From CAVWCW01 sp963753615 (GTDB lineage Bacteria > Pseudomonadota > Gammaproteobacteria > Chromatiales > Chromatiaceae): DNA of 64,000 nt. Within the stretch, counting starts at the first letter, position 1; the number at the start of each line of letters is the position of its first letter. The stretch covers positions 1 through 64,000 of the forward strand of contig CAVWCW010000014.1 in assembly GCA_963753615.1 (NCBI GenBank). The letters are read 5' to 3'. Made by a program: the position numbers and the translations under genes. This document shows, piece by piece, positions 47,551 to 55,402 of this stretch. The notes beneath the pieces are model-generated. The model did no database searches, was not told where the DNA came from, and worked only from the letters and a program-made list of their open reading frames with translations.

Positions 47551-47575
47551 AGGGGGCTTGCGCCCCCTATTTTTT
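47551..47575 (+). terminator. Rho-independent terminator of the small peptide gene
   Basis: A 7-bp stem (AGGGGGC with GCCCCCT, loop TTGC) followed by ATTTTTT. Confidence 0.9.
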
Positions 47576-47587
47576 CCGCCCGGCTAT

Positions 47588-47671
47588 GGAAACGCTGAAA
47601 AAAGCCCGCCGTGGCATTTTGCAGCACAGCTTTCGAAAATGCGGTTTCCGAAAACCTTCATTTTCAGGCGG
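47588..47671. mobile_element. Partial copy of the MITE-like element
   Basis: GGAAACGCTGAAAAA, then TGGCATTTTGCAGCACAGC and TTTCGAAAATGCGGTTTCC, aligns with 3629-3710 of the element at 3625-3780. The right half is missing. It lies just upstream of the DUF4399 gene. Confidence 0.6.
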
Positions 47672-47711
47672 CTGGACGCCGAAGCCGCTCAACCTGGAAC
47701 AGGAGAAAAGC

Positions 47712-48137
47712 ATGATGATTAAGCGATCTATTGGCGGGGCTCTCTGCGCCCTGGCTCTGACCGCGGCTCCGATTTTCGCCCAGAGCCCCGATACAGCAAC
47801 CACCCGCGTCTACTTTATCTCGCCCCAGGACGGCGAGACGCTCAGCAGTCCAGTGACGGTGCGCTTTGGCCTCAGCGGTATGGGGGTGGCGCCGGCCGGC
47901 ACGCCCAAGGATAACACCGGCCACCATCACCTGCTGATCGATGTAAACGATCTGCCGGATCTGAGCATGCCCTTGCCCAGTGACGAAAACCACCGGCATT
48001 TCGGCGGTGGCCAGACCGAGGCGGTGATTGAGTTGACCCCCGGCGCTCACACCCTCCAACTGGTGCTTGGGGACGCCAGCCATATCCCCCACAAGCCTCC
48101 GGTGATGTCCGACAAAATCAGTATTACCGTGGAGTAG
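47712..48137 (+). CDS. DUF4399 periplasmic protein
   Basis: A 141-residue protein with a signal peptide (MMIKRSIGGALCALALTAAPIFAQ). The mature part has the DUF4399 pattern: VYFISPQDGETLSSPVTVRFGLSGMGVAPAG, a His-rich GHHHLLID and HRHFGGGQTE, and HTLQLVLGDASHIPH. The His clusters suggest a metal site, not established. An AGGAGA site precedes the ATG. Function is unknown. Confidence 0.8.
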   Translation: MMIKRSIGGALCALALTAAPIFAQSPDTATTRVYFISPQDGETLSSPVTVRFGLSGMGVAPAGTPKDNTGHHHLLIDVNDLPDLSMPLPSDENHRHFGGGQTEAVIELTPGAHTLQLVLGDASHIPHKPPVMSDKISITVE

Positions 48138-48212
48138 CGGGAGCGCTGCGGAACACCCGTCAGCCCGTTTCCGCATGCGCCGATTGCGGGTAGGAAGAAA
48201 CCTCTTTCAGAC

Positions 48213-48239
48213 GTTCGCCGTTCAGCCGGAGCGGCGAAC
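48213..48239. terminator. Hairpin between convergent genes
   Basis: GTTCGCCG pairs with CGGCGAAC around an 11-nt loop, between the ends of the DUF4399 and DUF971 genes. No T-run is seen. Confidence 0.45.
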
Positions 48240-48245
48240 GCTTCC

Positions 48246-48635
48246 TTAACTCTTGAGCTCTACGAAAGGATCCGGGCCTTCGCGCTGGTGGCCCGCAGCA
48301 CGCAAGCGATCGATGTAGTCGGCCCAGAGCACCGCCTGCTTGCGCCCCAGCTGGTACAGGTAGCGCCAGTCGTAAAGCCCGGACTTGTGGCCGTCGTCGA
48401 AGAAGATCTTGACGGCGTAATTCCCGACCGGCTGGATGTCGGTGATATTCACCTGCTCCTTGCCCACCTGCAATTTCTCCTGCCCCGGCAGATGCCCGCG
48501 CACCTCCGCCGAGGGTGACAGGACCCGAAGGTACTCGCAAGGCAGCTCGAAGCGGGCACCGTCGTCGTAACGGATCTCCAGCACCCGGGATTTCTGATGC
48601 AATTGGATATCGGTGGGCCGGGGGTTGGTCGCCAT
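48246..48635 (-). CDS. DUF971 (GBBH-like N-terminal domain) protein
   Basis: A 129-residue protein with PTDIQLHQKSRVLEIRYDDGARFELPCEYLRV and the C-terminal FFDDGHKSGLYDWRYLY typical of DUF971, the small domain related to the N-terminus of gamma-butyrobetaine hydroxylase. Some members contribute to Fe-S protein maturation; here nothing adjacent supports that. The start at 48635 (MATNPRPTDIQL) is used; the longer frame overlaps the repeat at 48763. Confidence 0.85.
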   Translation of the reverse strand: MATNPRPTDIQLHQKSRVLEIRYDDGARFELPCEYLRVLSPSAEVRGHLPGQEKLQVGKEQVNITDIQPVGNYAVKIFFDDGHKSGLYDWRYLYQLGRKQAVLWADYIDRLRAAGHQREGPDPFVELKS

Positions 48636-48762
48636 GCGAAGGGTCTCCTGATCAGCAATCCCCTGAGATGCGGCCGGACACCGGCATTTCAACTCGGCCC
48701 CCCTCGACGGTAGGCCCGGCCCAGGCCCGTTTCGGTTGTGCTGCCGTTGCCGGGGCCGTTCA

Positions 48763-48790
48763 GCGCGAGGCGCGCCTCCTACGCCGATGC
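48763..48790. repeat. REP-like monomer
   Basis: The reverse complement reads ATCGGCGTAGGAGGCGCGCC followed by TCGCGC, nearly identical to 47066-47092. Confidence 0.6.
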
Positions 48791-48829
48791 TGACTTCATA
48801 GTGGAGACGTTGGCGCGGCTCTACGGCGC

Positions 48830-49930
48830 TCACCCAGCGCCGACTCCCTTAGCCGGCACCCGATCACCCAACCCCAGCGGGTCCTTGGGATCGATCTCAT
48901 CCATAAACACCAGCCGCCGGTCCTGGTTGGTGGTCTGGTACACCTTGCCCACCCAGTTGCCGACGATCGCTTCGGCGGTGTCGTGCCAGGTATTGGGCAA
49001 CTGGGCGTACACCAGGGCCTCGGGGAAGTCGGGGGCCAGCTCGCCACGCTCCAGGGCCCGCAGCAGGCGGCCTTGGTATTCGTCCATCAGGGCCCGCGTC
49101 TGGACCCCGAAATAGTGATCGGGAAACGGCGGGTAGTCGCTGCGGGCGCCCGCGGCATAGCGCATCACCTCGCGCTTGTACTCTTTTAGCAGGCTGATGG
49201 TGTCGTACTCCGGATGACCCTGGAAGAACACCACCCGGAAGCCATCGCCGCTCACCGCCAGGTGCACGCCGGCCTCTTCGCTCTCGGCCAGCACCCGCAG
49301 ACCGGCGGCCTCGAACTGGGCGCGGCTGATGTCGTTGAAACGCGAATGGGGCACGTCGAAACGGGTGTTGACGTCGTTGACCAACGGGTGGTGGCGGTCG
49401 GTGACCTGGTGCGAAAACACCCCCCAGCGCTTGAAACCCAGGGGCCGGCGGCTTTGCCCGTAGCGGAATTGCAGCAGCGCGTGGGTTGCAAGACAGGAGC
49501 AGAGCACCGAGGTGACACTGTCCAGGGCCCAGTCGATGACCCCGATCAGGGGTTCCCAGAACGGCTCCAGCGACAGGTCGGGATGGGTGACATTGGCGCC
49601 GGTGATGATCAGGGCGTCGAGCCCCTCCTCCCGCAGGCGTTCGAAGCGATCGTAGTAGCGATCGATATGGGCCTGGGCTTTTTCGCCCCGCGGCAGCTCT
49701 GGCAGGGTAAACGGGTGCATATAGAACTGGGCGATCGGGTTGCTCTCCCCCACCAGGCGGTAGAACTGGCGTTCGGTGGCGGCCAGGGCCGCGTCCGGCA
49801 TCATATTGAGCAGTCCGATATGCAACTCGCGGATGTCCTGATGGGCGGCGCGGGCCGGGTCGAGCACGATCTGACCTTCTTCGCGCAGGCGTTCGAAGGT
49901 GGGAAGGCCATTGTCGGCGACCAGGGGCAT
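48830..49930 (-). CDS. metA: Homoserine O-acyltransferase, MetA family
   Basis: A 366-residue enzyme acylating homoserine for methionine synthesis. Family blocks are present: IGLLNMMPDAALAATERQFYRL, the catalytic Cys in LCSCLATHALLQ (Cys146), VPHSRF and GHPEYD with the catalytic His. It is about 55 residues longer than E. coli MetA, mainly at the C-terminus. Residues deciding succinyl versus acetyl donor lie near ALIITGANVTHPDLS, which differs from E. coli, so donor specificity is open. A P-loop ATPase gene precedes it by 15 nt. Confidence 0.85.
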   Translation of the reverse strand: MPLVADNGLPTFERLREEGQIVLDPARAAHQDIRELHIGLLNMMPDAALAATERQFYRLVGESNPIAQFYMHPFTLPELPRGEKAQAHIDRYYDRFERLREEGLDALIITGANVTHPDLSLEPFWEPLIGVIDWALDSVTSVLCSCLATHALLQFRYGQSRRPLGFKRWGVFSHQVTDRHHPLVNDVNTRFDVPHSRFNDISRAQFEAAGLRVLAESEEAGVHLAVSGDGFRVVFFQGHPEYDTISLLKEYKREVMRYAAGARSDYPPFPDHYFGVQTRALMDEYQGRLLRALERGELAPDFPEALVYAQLPNTWHDTAEAIVGNWVGKVYQTTNQDRRLVFMDEIDPKDPLGLGDRVPAKGVGAG

Positions 49931-49945
49931 GGGCGGCTCCTCCTG

Positions 49946-50806
49946 TCAGCGGGCGGGGGTACGGGCGATGGCGGTCTCCAGCAGGGCGAGGAAGTCCGCC
50001 TCGTCGCGCACCGCCGCCACCTCGCGGGAGGTTACGGTATAGCCGTGGGGCCCCGCAATCGCCTCGTAGCGCGGCACCCGTGAGCGGAACAGGCGCGGGA
50101 ACACCCAGCGGGTAAAGGCGTCCGGATCCATCTCGGCGGCGTATTCGAGGCCCTGGTCCCGCAGGTAGGCGGCCAACTGCTCTTCGAGGAAGGCCGGGCG
50201 GTAATACAGGGGCTTGGGGTCAGACTGGGCGCGGCGGATCAGTTTGTCCTCTTCCTCGCTGTCGGTAACCTGGATGTAGAGAATCAGGCTGTGCCTGACC
50301 AGCAGGTCGATCACCCCCGGCTCCTCCAATTCGCACAGGCTGCCGCCCACGTCGTTGACGATGTGCCGATAACCGTAAATCTCGTGGGCCTTGCGCACGA
50401 ACTCGGGCACGTCGTACATGGCCTCGATCTCGCCCTCCCGGTACTTTGCCTGGCGCCGGCGGAAGTCCTCGAGCGGCACTCCGCCCAACTCCGGGTTCCC
50501 CAGCTTGCCGACATAGCTCAGCACCGGACCCAGATCATCGACCTTGATATTGTTGCGGATCGAGATCCAATCCCGGCGCAGCAGGTCGCGCAGGAACGGC
50601 TGCTGCATTGCCTGCTGCTTGACCAGGTCCAGAATCGGCTCGTAAAGATAGCGCGTGCCGATGCGGTAATCGCCCGAGTAGTGGAACCAATCGAAGCGCC
50701 GCAGCAGGGTGGAAAGATAGGTCTTGCCCACCCCGGACATCCCGAGCAGGGTGATGCACTTGTGCTCCCAGGCGCGGAACTCCTCGATACTCAGCTTCAC
50801 GGCCAA
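49946..50806 (-). CDS. Conserved P-loop ATPase/kinase-like protein
   Basis: A 286-residue soluble protein with Walker A GMSGVGKTYLSTLL near residue 22. The body has WFHYSGDYRIGTRYL, DLGPVLSYVGKLGNPELGGVPLEDFRRRQAKYREGE and the acidic NDVGGSLCELEEP, which could serve as Walker B. It resembles adenylate-kinase-like or shikimate-kinase-like P-loop proteins, but I recognise no named family. It is probably co-transcribed with metA. Confidence 0.7.
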   Translation of the reverse strand: MAVKLSIEEFRAWEHKCITLLGMSGVGKTYLSTLLRRFDWFHYSGDYRIGTRYLYEPILDLVKQQAMQQPFLRDLLRRDWISIRNNIKVDDLGPVLSYVGKLGNPELGGVPLEDFRRRQAKYREGEIEAMYDVPEFVRKAHEIYGYRHIVNDVGGSLCELEEPGVIDLLVRHSLILYIQVTDSEEEDKLIRRAQSDPKPLYYRPAFLEEQLAAYLRDQGLEYAAEMDPDAFTRWVFPRLFRSRVPRYEAIAGPHGYTVTSREVAAVRDEADFLALLETAIARTPAR

Positions 50807-50957
50807 CTCCCGGCGGCGGTCGAAAAGCGGGATTGTACGTCATTTGTGACGGGACCGCTGACTGCTGCTAGCATGCTGATCACCCGCTGTCCTCAGCCCA
50901 GATGCGGGAACCATAGGGTTCAACGCAGGCGCAACCAGATTCGGAGTCGACAGGGTA

Positions 50958-51710
50958 TTGGAGCGACTTTCGGCAGGTTTGATCATCGTGCGCCGCGCCG
51001 CCGACGGCTGGCGCTATCTGCTGTTGCGCTGCTTCGGCTACTGGGACTTCGCCAAAGGCGAACTGGAGCCGGGGGAGGCGCCCCTGGCCGCCGCCCACCG
51101 GGAGGCCGCGGAGGAGACCGGACTGGCCGGCCTGGAACTGGTCTGGGGACGGGACTACTACCAGACCGAACCCTACCGGGGCGGCAAGCGGGCCCGCTAC
51201 TACCTGGCCCTGAGCCGGGTCGGCGAGGTGGTGCTCGGCGTGAATCCCGAACTGGGTGAGCCCGAACACCACGAGTACCGCTGGCTGCGCCGGAGCGAAG
51301 CGGAGGCATTGCTGAACGATCGGGTGCGCCGGGCCCTGGACTGGGCCGCCGCCCGCATCGAGCCTCGCAGCGGCAACCTGCTGCGGGACCGCGCATGCCC
51401 GCCCAGCGGCGAGCGCTTCGAGGACCTGCTGCACTGTGGGCGGGTGCGTATCGAGCGTATTCTCAGCTCGCCGGTCCCGAGCCCGACCGAATACGACCAG
51501 GCCCAGGACGAGTGGGTGTTGCTGCTGGAGGGCCGGGCCCGCCTGGAGTTGGACGGCGAGCCCCGGGACCTGGACCCCGGCGACTGGTTGTTTATCCCCG
51601 CCCGCACCCCGCACCGGGTGCTCGCCACCTGGCCCGAGCCCCATTGCCTGTGGCTGGCGGTGCACCTGCACCCGCAACGGGCGGAGGACGCGGATGGCCC
51701 GGCGCCCTGA
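50958..51710 (+). CDS. Nudix hydrolase fused to a cupin domain
   Basis: A 250-residue fusion. The N-terminal 140 residues are a Nudix hydrolase with the box GELEPGEAPLAAAHREAAEETGL and an Ap4A-hydrolase-like start (SAGLIIVRRAADGWRYLLLR, FGYWDFAKGE). The C-terminal 100 residues are a cupin (EWVLLLEGRARLELDGEPRDL, GDWLFIPARTPHRV). Both domains look complete. The substrate is unknown; a dinucleoside polyphosphate is a guess from the N-terminus. The start is a TTG. It overlaps the downstream hydrolase gene by 17 nt. Confidence 0.75.
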   Translation: MERLSAGLIIVRRAADGWRYLLLRCFGYWDFAKGELEPGEAPLAAAHREAAEETGLAGLELVWGRDYYQTEPYRGGKRARYYLALSRVGEVVLGVNPELGEPEHHEYRWLRRSEAEALLNDRVRRALDWAAARIEPRSGNLLRDRACPPSGERFEDLLHCGRVRIERILSSPVPSPTEYDQAQDEWVLLLEGRARLELDGEPRDLDPGDWLFIPARTPHRVLATWPEPHCLWLAVHLHPQRAEDADGPAP

Positions 51711-52542
51711 GTCCATGCCCTCTCTGCTCGGCGTTCTAGGACTGCTCGCCCTCGGCTACCTGGCGCTGCTGGGATTTATGTATTTCACCCAGAACTCCCT
51801 GCTGTTTCTGCCCGAGATCGGCGGCCGGGACCTTGAGTCGACCCCGGAGCGCTTCGGCCTGGAATACCAGGAGGTGTCGCTGGCCACCAGCGACGGCGAG
51901 ACCTTGCACGGCTGGTACCTGCCGGCCCCAGGGGCCCGCTATACCCTGCTCTTCTTCCACGGCAATGCGGGCAATATCTCCCACCGCCTGGATAGCCTGC
52001 TGCTGTTTCGCCAGCTCGGGCTGAGCCAGCTGATCCTGGATTACCGGGGCTATGGCCGCAGCAGCGGCCGTCCGTCGGAAGCCGGACTCTACCGCGACGC
52101 CCAGGCAGCCTGGGACTACCTGACCGACGAGCGCGGCCTGGCGCCTGGGCAGATCGTCCTGTTCGGCCGCTCCCTGGGCGGCGCTGTGGCGGTCTGGCTG
52201 GCGGCCCGGGAACGGCCGGCGGGGCTGGTCGTCGAGTCCAGTTTCACTTCTGTGCCCGACCTGGGGGCCGAACTTTACCCCTGGCTGCCGGTGCGTTGGC
52301 TCAGCCGCCTGCGGTTCGATTCCCGCGGCCGCATCGCCCAGGTGAGCGCCCCGTTGCTGGTGGTGCACAGCCGGAACGACGAGATCATCCCCTTCGCCCA
52401 CGGCCAGGCCCTGCTTGCCGCTGCCAATCCGCCGAAGCGGTTACTGGAGCTGCGCGGCGGCCACAATGACGGTTTTCTGGTCAGCCGCGAACATTACCTA
52501 GAGGGCCTGCGCGGCTTTTTCGACGGCCTCCCCGGCGACTGA
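51694..52542 (+). CDS. BEM46/ABHD13-like alpha/beta hydrolase
   Basis: A 282-residue membrane-anchored hydrolase. An N-terminal span (LLGVLGLLALGYLALLGFMYF) is followed by the fold: FFHGNAGNISHR (oxyanion), nucleophile in FGRSLGGAVAVW, Asp in VHSRNDEIIPF and His in RGGHNDGF. It probably acts on an ester or thioester in the envelope. The ATG at 51694 has a GGAGGA site 7 nt earlier; 51715 is an alternative. Confidence 0.82.
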   Translation: MARRPESMPSLLGVLGLLALGYLALLGFMYFTQNSLLFLPEIGGRDLESTPERFGLEYQEVSLATSDGETLHGWYLPAPGARYTLLFFHGNAGNISHRLDSLLLFRQLGLSQLILDYRGYGRSSGRPSEAGLYRDAQAAWDYLTDERGLAPGQIVLFGRSLGGAVAVWLAARERPAGLVVESSFTSVPDLGAELYPWLPVRWLSRLRFDSRGRIAQVSAPLLVVHSRNDEIIPFAHGQALLAAANPPKRLLELRGGHNDGFLVSREHYLEGLRGFFDGLPGD

Positions 52543-52660
52543 GCGGGCGGGCTCGGCGCGGGATTCCGGTTCCTGGACCCAGCGCCGCAGGCAAGCGGCG
52601 AATTTCCGGCTAACCTTGCATAGAGGTAACTTCCCCTCCCCCGATGTCAGGAGCCCGAGC

Positions 52661-53791
52661 TTGTCTGCCGCCGATGCCCATGCCTCCGCCCTGCGCCCGG
52701 GCTTCCTGCCCCGGGGAGCGTTGCAGCGCCTGCTCGACCTGCTGGGAGCGCGCGGCTACCGTTGCCTGGGGCCAGTGGCGGCGGACGGGGCCATCGTCTA
52801 CCGACCCCTGAGCCGGGTCGAGGAACTGCCCAGGGGGCTGACCCAGATCCAGCAGCCGGGCCGCTACCGCCTGCTCGAGGGCGACGGCGAGCGCCAGTTC
52901 GCCTGGGCCAACGGGCCCCAGGCGCTGAAGCCGCTGCTGTTTGCCTCCGAAGAACCCCTTTGGCGCGCCGAGCAAGGCCCCGACGGTCGGCTGGGTTTTA
53001 CCGCCCTGCTGCCCGAGCCCGAGCCGCTGGCGGTGCTCGGGGTGCGGGCCTGCGACCTGGCGGCCCTGGCGTTGCTGGACCGCCACTTTCTGCAGCGCCC
53101 GGAGCCGGACGCCTGGTACGCGCGGCGGCGCCGGGCGCTGCTGCTGATCGGCATCGATTGCAGCCACCCGGCGGATACCTGCTTCTGCGTCTCCACCGGC
53201 GATGGCCCTGCCCTGGAGAGCGGCTTCGACCTCGGGCTGAGCGAGATCGAGAACGGCTTCCTGGTAAGCCCGGGCAGCGCCGTCGGGCGCGGGTTGGCGT
53301 CGGACTTGGGATTGAAGGCCGCCGACGCCGCCCAATTACAGGAGGCCAACGCGGCGCTGATGGCCGCCGCCGCTGGCCAGACACGAGCCCTGCCCGGCCG
53401 ACGCCTGCGCGACGCCCTGTTCGGCCAGCTCGACCACGGGCGCTGGCAGGAGGTGGCGGAGCGCTGCCTGGCCTGCGGCAATTGCACCTCGGTCTGTCCC
53501 ACCTGCTTCTGCTTCACCGAACACAGCGAAGTGGGCCCGGCCCAGGCCGAGCAGCGGCGGCGCTGGGGCTCGTGTTTCAGCGGCGAGCACGGCGCGGTGC
53601 ACGGGCGGGCGGTGCGCGAAAGCATCTGCGCCCGCTACCGCCAATGGGTGACCCATAAACTCGCCGGCTGGCACGACCAGTTCGGCCGCTCCGGCTGCGT
53701 CGGCTGCGGGCGCTGCCTGAGCTGGTGCCCGGTGGAGATAGACCTCACCGCCGAAGTGGCAGCGATCTGCGCGGGGCTGGCCGATGACTGA
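52661..53791 (+). CDS. hydB: Group 3b hydrogenase beta subunit (HydB, Fe-S)
   Basis: A 376-residue iron-sulfur electron-transfer subunit related to AsrA. Two ferredoxin cores near the C-terminus are CLACGNCTSVCPTC and CVGCGRCLSWCPVEID. The N-terminal two-thirds has the family pattern VLGVRACDLAALALLDRHF and IGIDCSHPADTCFC. It carries electrons between the NAD(P)-binding gamma subunit and the small subunit. The TTG at 52661 follows CAGGAG; 52616 is an in-frame alternative. First of a tight operon. Confidence 0.88.
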   Translation: MSAADAHASALRPGFLPRGALQRLLDLLGARGYRCLGPVAADGAIVYRPLSRVEELPRGLTQIQQPGRYRLLEGDGERQFAWANGPQALKPLLFASEEPLWRAEQGPDGRLGFTALLPEPEPLAVLGVRACDLAALALLDRHFLQRPEPDAWYARRRRALLLIGIDCSHPADTCFCVSTGDGPALESGFDLGLSEIENGFLVSPGSAVGRGLASDLGLKAADAAQLQEANAALMAAAAGQTRALPGRRLRDALFGQLDHGRWQEVAERCLACGNCTSVCPTCFCFTEHSEVGPAQAEQRRRWGSCFSGEHGAVHGRAVRESICARYRQWVTHKLAGWHDQFGRSGCVGCGRCLSWCPVEIDLTAEVAAICAGLADD

Positions 53792-54617
53792 GCCCTGCCT
53801 GCCCATGAGCGCCCTGATCGAGCAGCGACGGGACGAGGCCCAGGGGGTATTCACCCTGCGCCTGCGACTGGACGACCCGGCCCAGCAGGCCGCCTTCCGC
53901 TTCGCCCCGGGCCAGTTCAATATGCTCTACCTGTTCGGAGTCGGCGAGGTACCGATCTCCATCGCCTCCGATCCCCGGGACCACGACCACCTGGAACACA
54001 CCATCCGCGCCGTCGGCCGGGTCACCAACGGTCTGGCCGCCCTGGGACCCGGCGACCGCCTGGGCGTGCGCGGCCCCTTCGGCCGCGGCTGGCCGGTCGA
54101 GCAGGCCCGCGGGCTGGACCTGATCCTGATCACCGGGGGCCTCGGCTGTGCCCCGGTGGTGTCGATGATCCATTACCTGATGCGCCGGCGCCCGGACTAC
54201 GGGCGGTTGTTCATCCTGCAGGGCGTAGCCTGCGCGGATCATCTGATCTGGCGCAGTCGCTTCGAAGCCTGGGGGCGGCAGGACGACACCCAGGTGTTGC
54301 TGGCCGCCGACCAGCCCTGCTCCAATTGGCCTGGGCGCCAGGGCCTGGTCACCGACCTGTTGTCGGACCTGGAGTTCGACCCCGAACGCAGCCTCGCCAT
54401 GCTCTGCGGGCCCGAGCTGATGATGCTGGCGGCCGTGGGCCTGCTGCGCGAACGCGGCCTGGCGGACGAGCGGATCTGGCTCAGTTTAGAGCGCAATATG
54501 CAGTGCGCCGACGGCCTCTGCGGCCACTGCCAGATCGGCCCGCGCCTGGTATGCCGGGACGGACCGGTGTTTCCCTATCCGGAGATCGCCGACTTTTTCG
54601 GCGCCCGAGGGTTCTGA
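53784..54617 (+). CDS. hydG: Group 3b hydrogenase gamma subunit (HydG, FAD/NAD(P)H)
   Basis: A 277-residue flavoprotein of the ferredoxin-NADP reductase type. The FAD motif is VPISIASDPR, the pyridine nucleotide loop ITGGLGCAPVVSMI, and a C-terminal [2Fe-2S] site uses CADGLCGHC with a later Cys (RLVC). It hands reducing equivalents to NAD(P)+. The ATG overlaps the hydB stop by 8 nt. Confidence 0.9.
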   Translation: MTEPCLPMSALIEQRRDEAQGVFTLRLRLDDPAQQAAFRFAPGQFNMLYLFGVGEVPISIASDPRDHDHLEHTIRAVGRVTNGLAALGPGDRLGVRGPFGRGWPVEQARGLDLILITGGLGCAPVVSMIHYLMRRRPDYGRLFILQGVACADHLIWRSRFEAWGRQDDTQVLLAADQPCSNWPGRQGLVTDLLSDLEFDPERSLAMLCGPELMMLAAVGLLRERGLADERIWLSLERNMQCADGLCGHCQIGPRLVCRDGPVFPYPEIADFFGARGF

Positions 54618-54619
54618 AT

Positions 54620-55402
54620 ATGGGCGCGCGGCTCAGCCTGGGGGTGTACAAGTTCAGTTCCTGCGACGGCTGCCAGCTCGCCCTGCTCAATCTGGGCGAG
54701 GGCCTGCTGGCGCTGGCCCAAGAGGTGGAAATCGTGCACTTCGCCGAGGCCGGTCCCCTGGATCCGGAGCGCCCGGTGGACATCGCCTTGGTCGAGGGCA
54801 GCCTGTCCGGACCGGCGGACCTGGACCGCATCCGCGCCATCCGCAGCCGCAGCCGCTGGCTGCTGTCGGTCGGTGCCTGCGCGACCTCGGGCGGCCTGCA
54901 GGCCCTGCGCAATCTGGCCGACCGCCGGGAGTGGCTGCAGGCGATCTACCCCAACGCCGAATACCTGGCTGGCCTGGGCGACGCAAACCCTCTGAGCCAG
55001 GCGGTGACCGTCGACCTGGAACTCTGGGGCTGCCCGGTCACCGGGCGTCAGGTTGTTGCCGCAGTGCGCGACCTGCGCGCGGGCGTGCTCCCACGCCGGG
55101 AACGCGAGGCGCTTTGCCTGGAGTGCAAGCGAGAACAACGGGTGTGCACCCTGGTGAGCGTCGGCGCCCCCTGCCTCGGACCGGTCACCCGCGCCGGCTG
55201 CGGTGCTTTGTGCCCCGGCTTCGGCCGCGCCTGCTATGGATGCACCGGCCCCGCGGAGACCCTTAATGCGGGGTCTCTCGGACGCCGCATCGCCGGCCTC
55301 GGGTTGCTGCCGGAAGATCGGGCGCGCCGCTTCCTCCTGTTCCACAGCAGCGTCCCCGCGTTTCGCGCGGCGACACCCGCTACCGAGGGCAGGCGGCGGT
55401 GA
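54620..55402 (+). CDS. hydD: Group 3b NiFe hydrogenase small subunit (HydD)
   Basis: A 260-residue small subunit with the proximal-cluster start SSCDGCQLALL, GACATSGGLQ, and a C-terminal Cys-rich block (CLECKREQRVC, GAPCLGPVTRAGCGALCPGFGRACYGC). It has no signal peptide, so the enzyme is cytoplasmic. The ATG at 54620 is 2 nt after hydG. Confidence 0.9.
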   Translation: MGARLSLGVYKFSSCDGCQLALLNLGEGLLALAQEVEIVHFAEAGPLDPERPVDIALVEGSLSGPADLDRIRAIRSRSRWLLSVGACATSGGLQALRNLADRREWLQAIYPNAEYLAGLGDANPLSQAVTVDLELWGCPVTGRQVVAAVRDLRAGVLPRREREALCLECKREQRVCTLVSVGAPCLGPVTRAGCGALCPGFGRACYGCTGPAETLNAGSLGRRIAGLGLLPEDRARRFLLFHSSVPAFRAATPATEGRRR

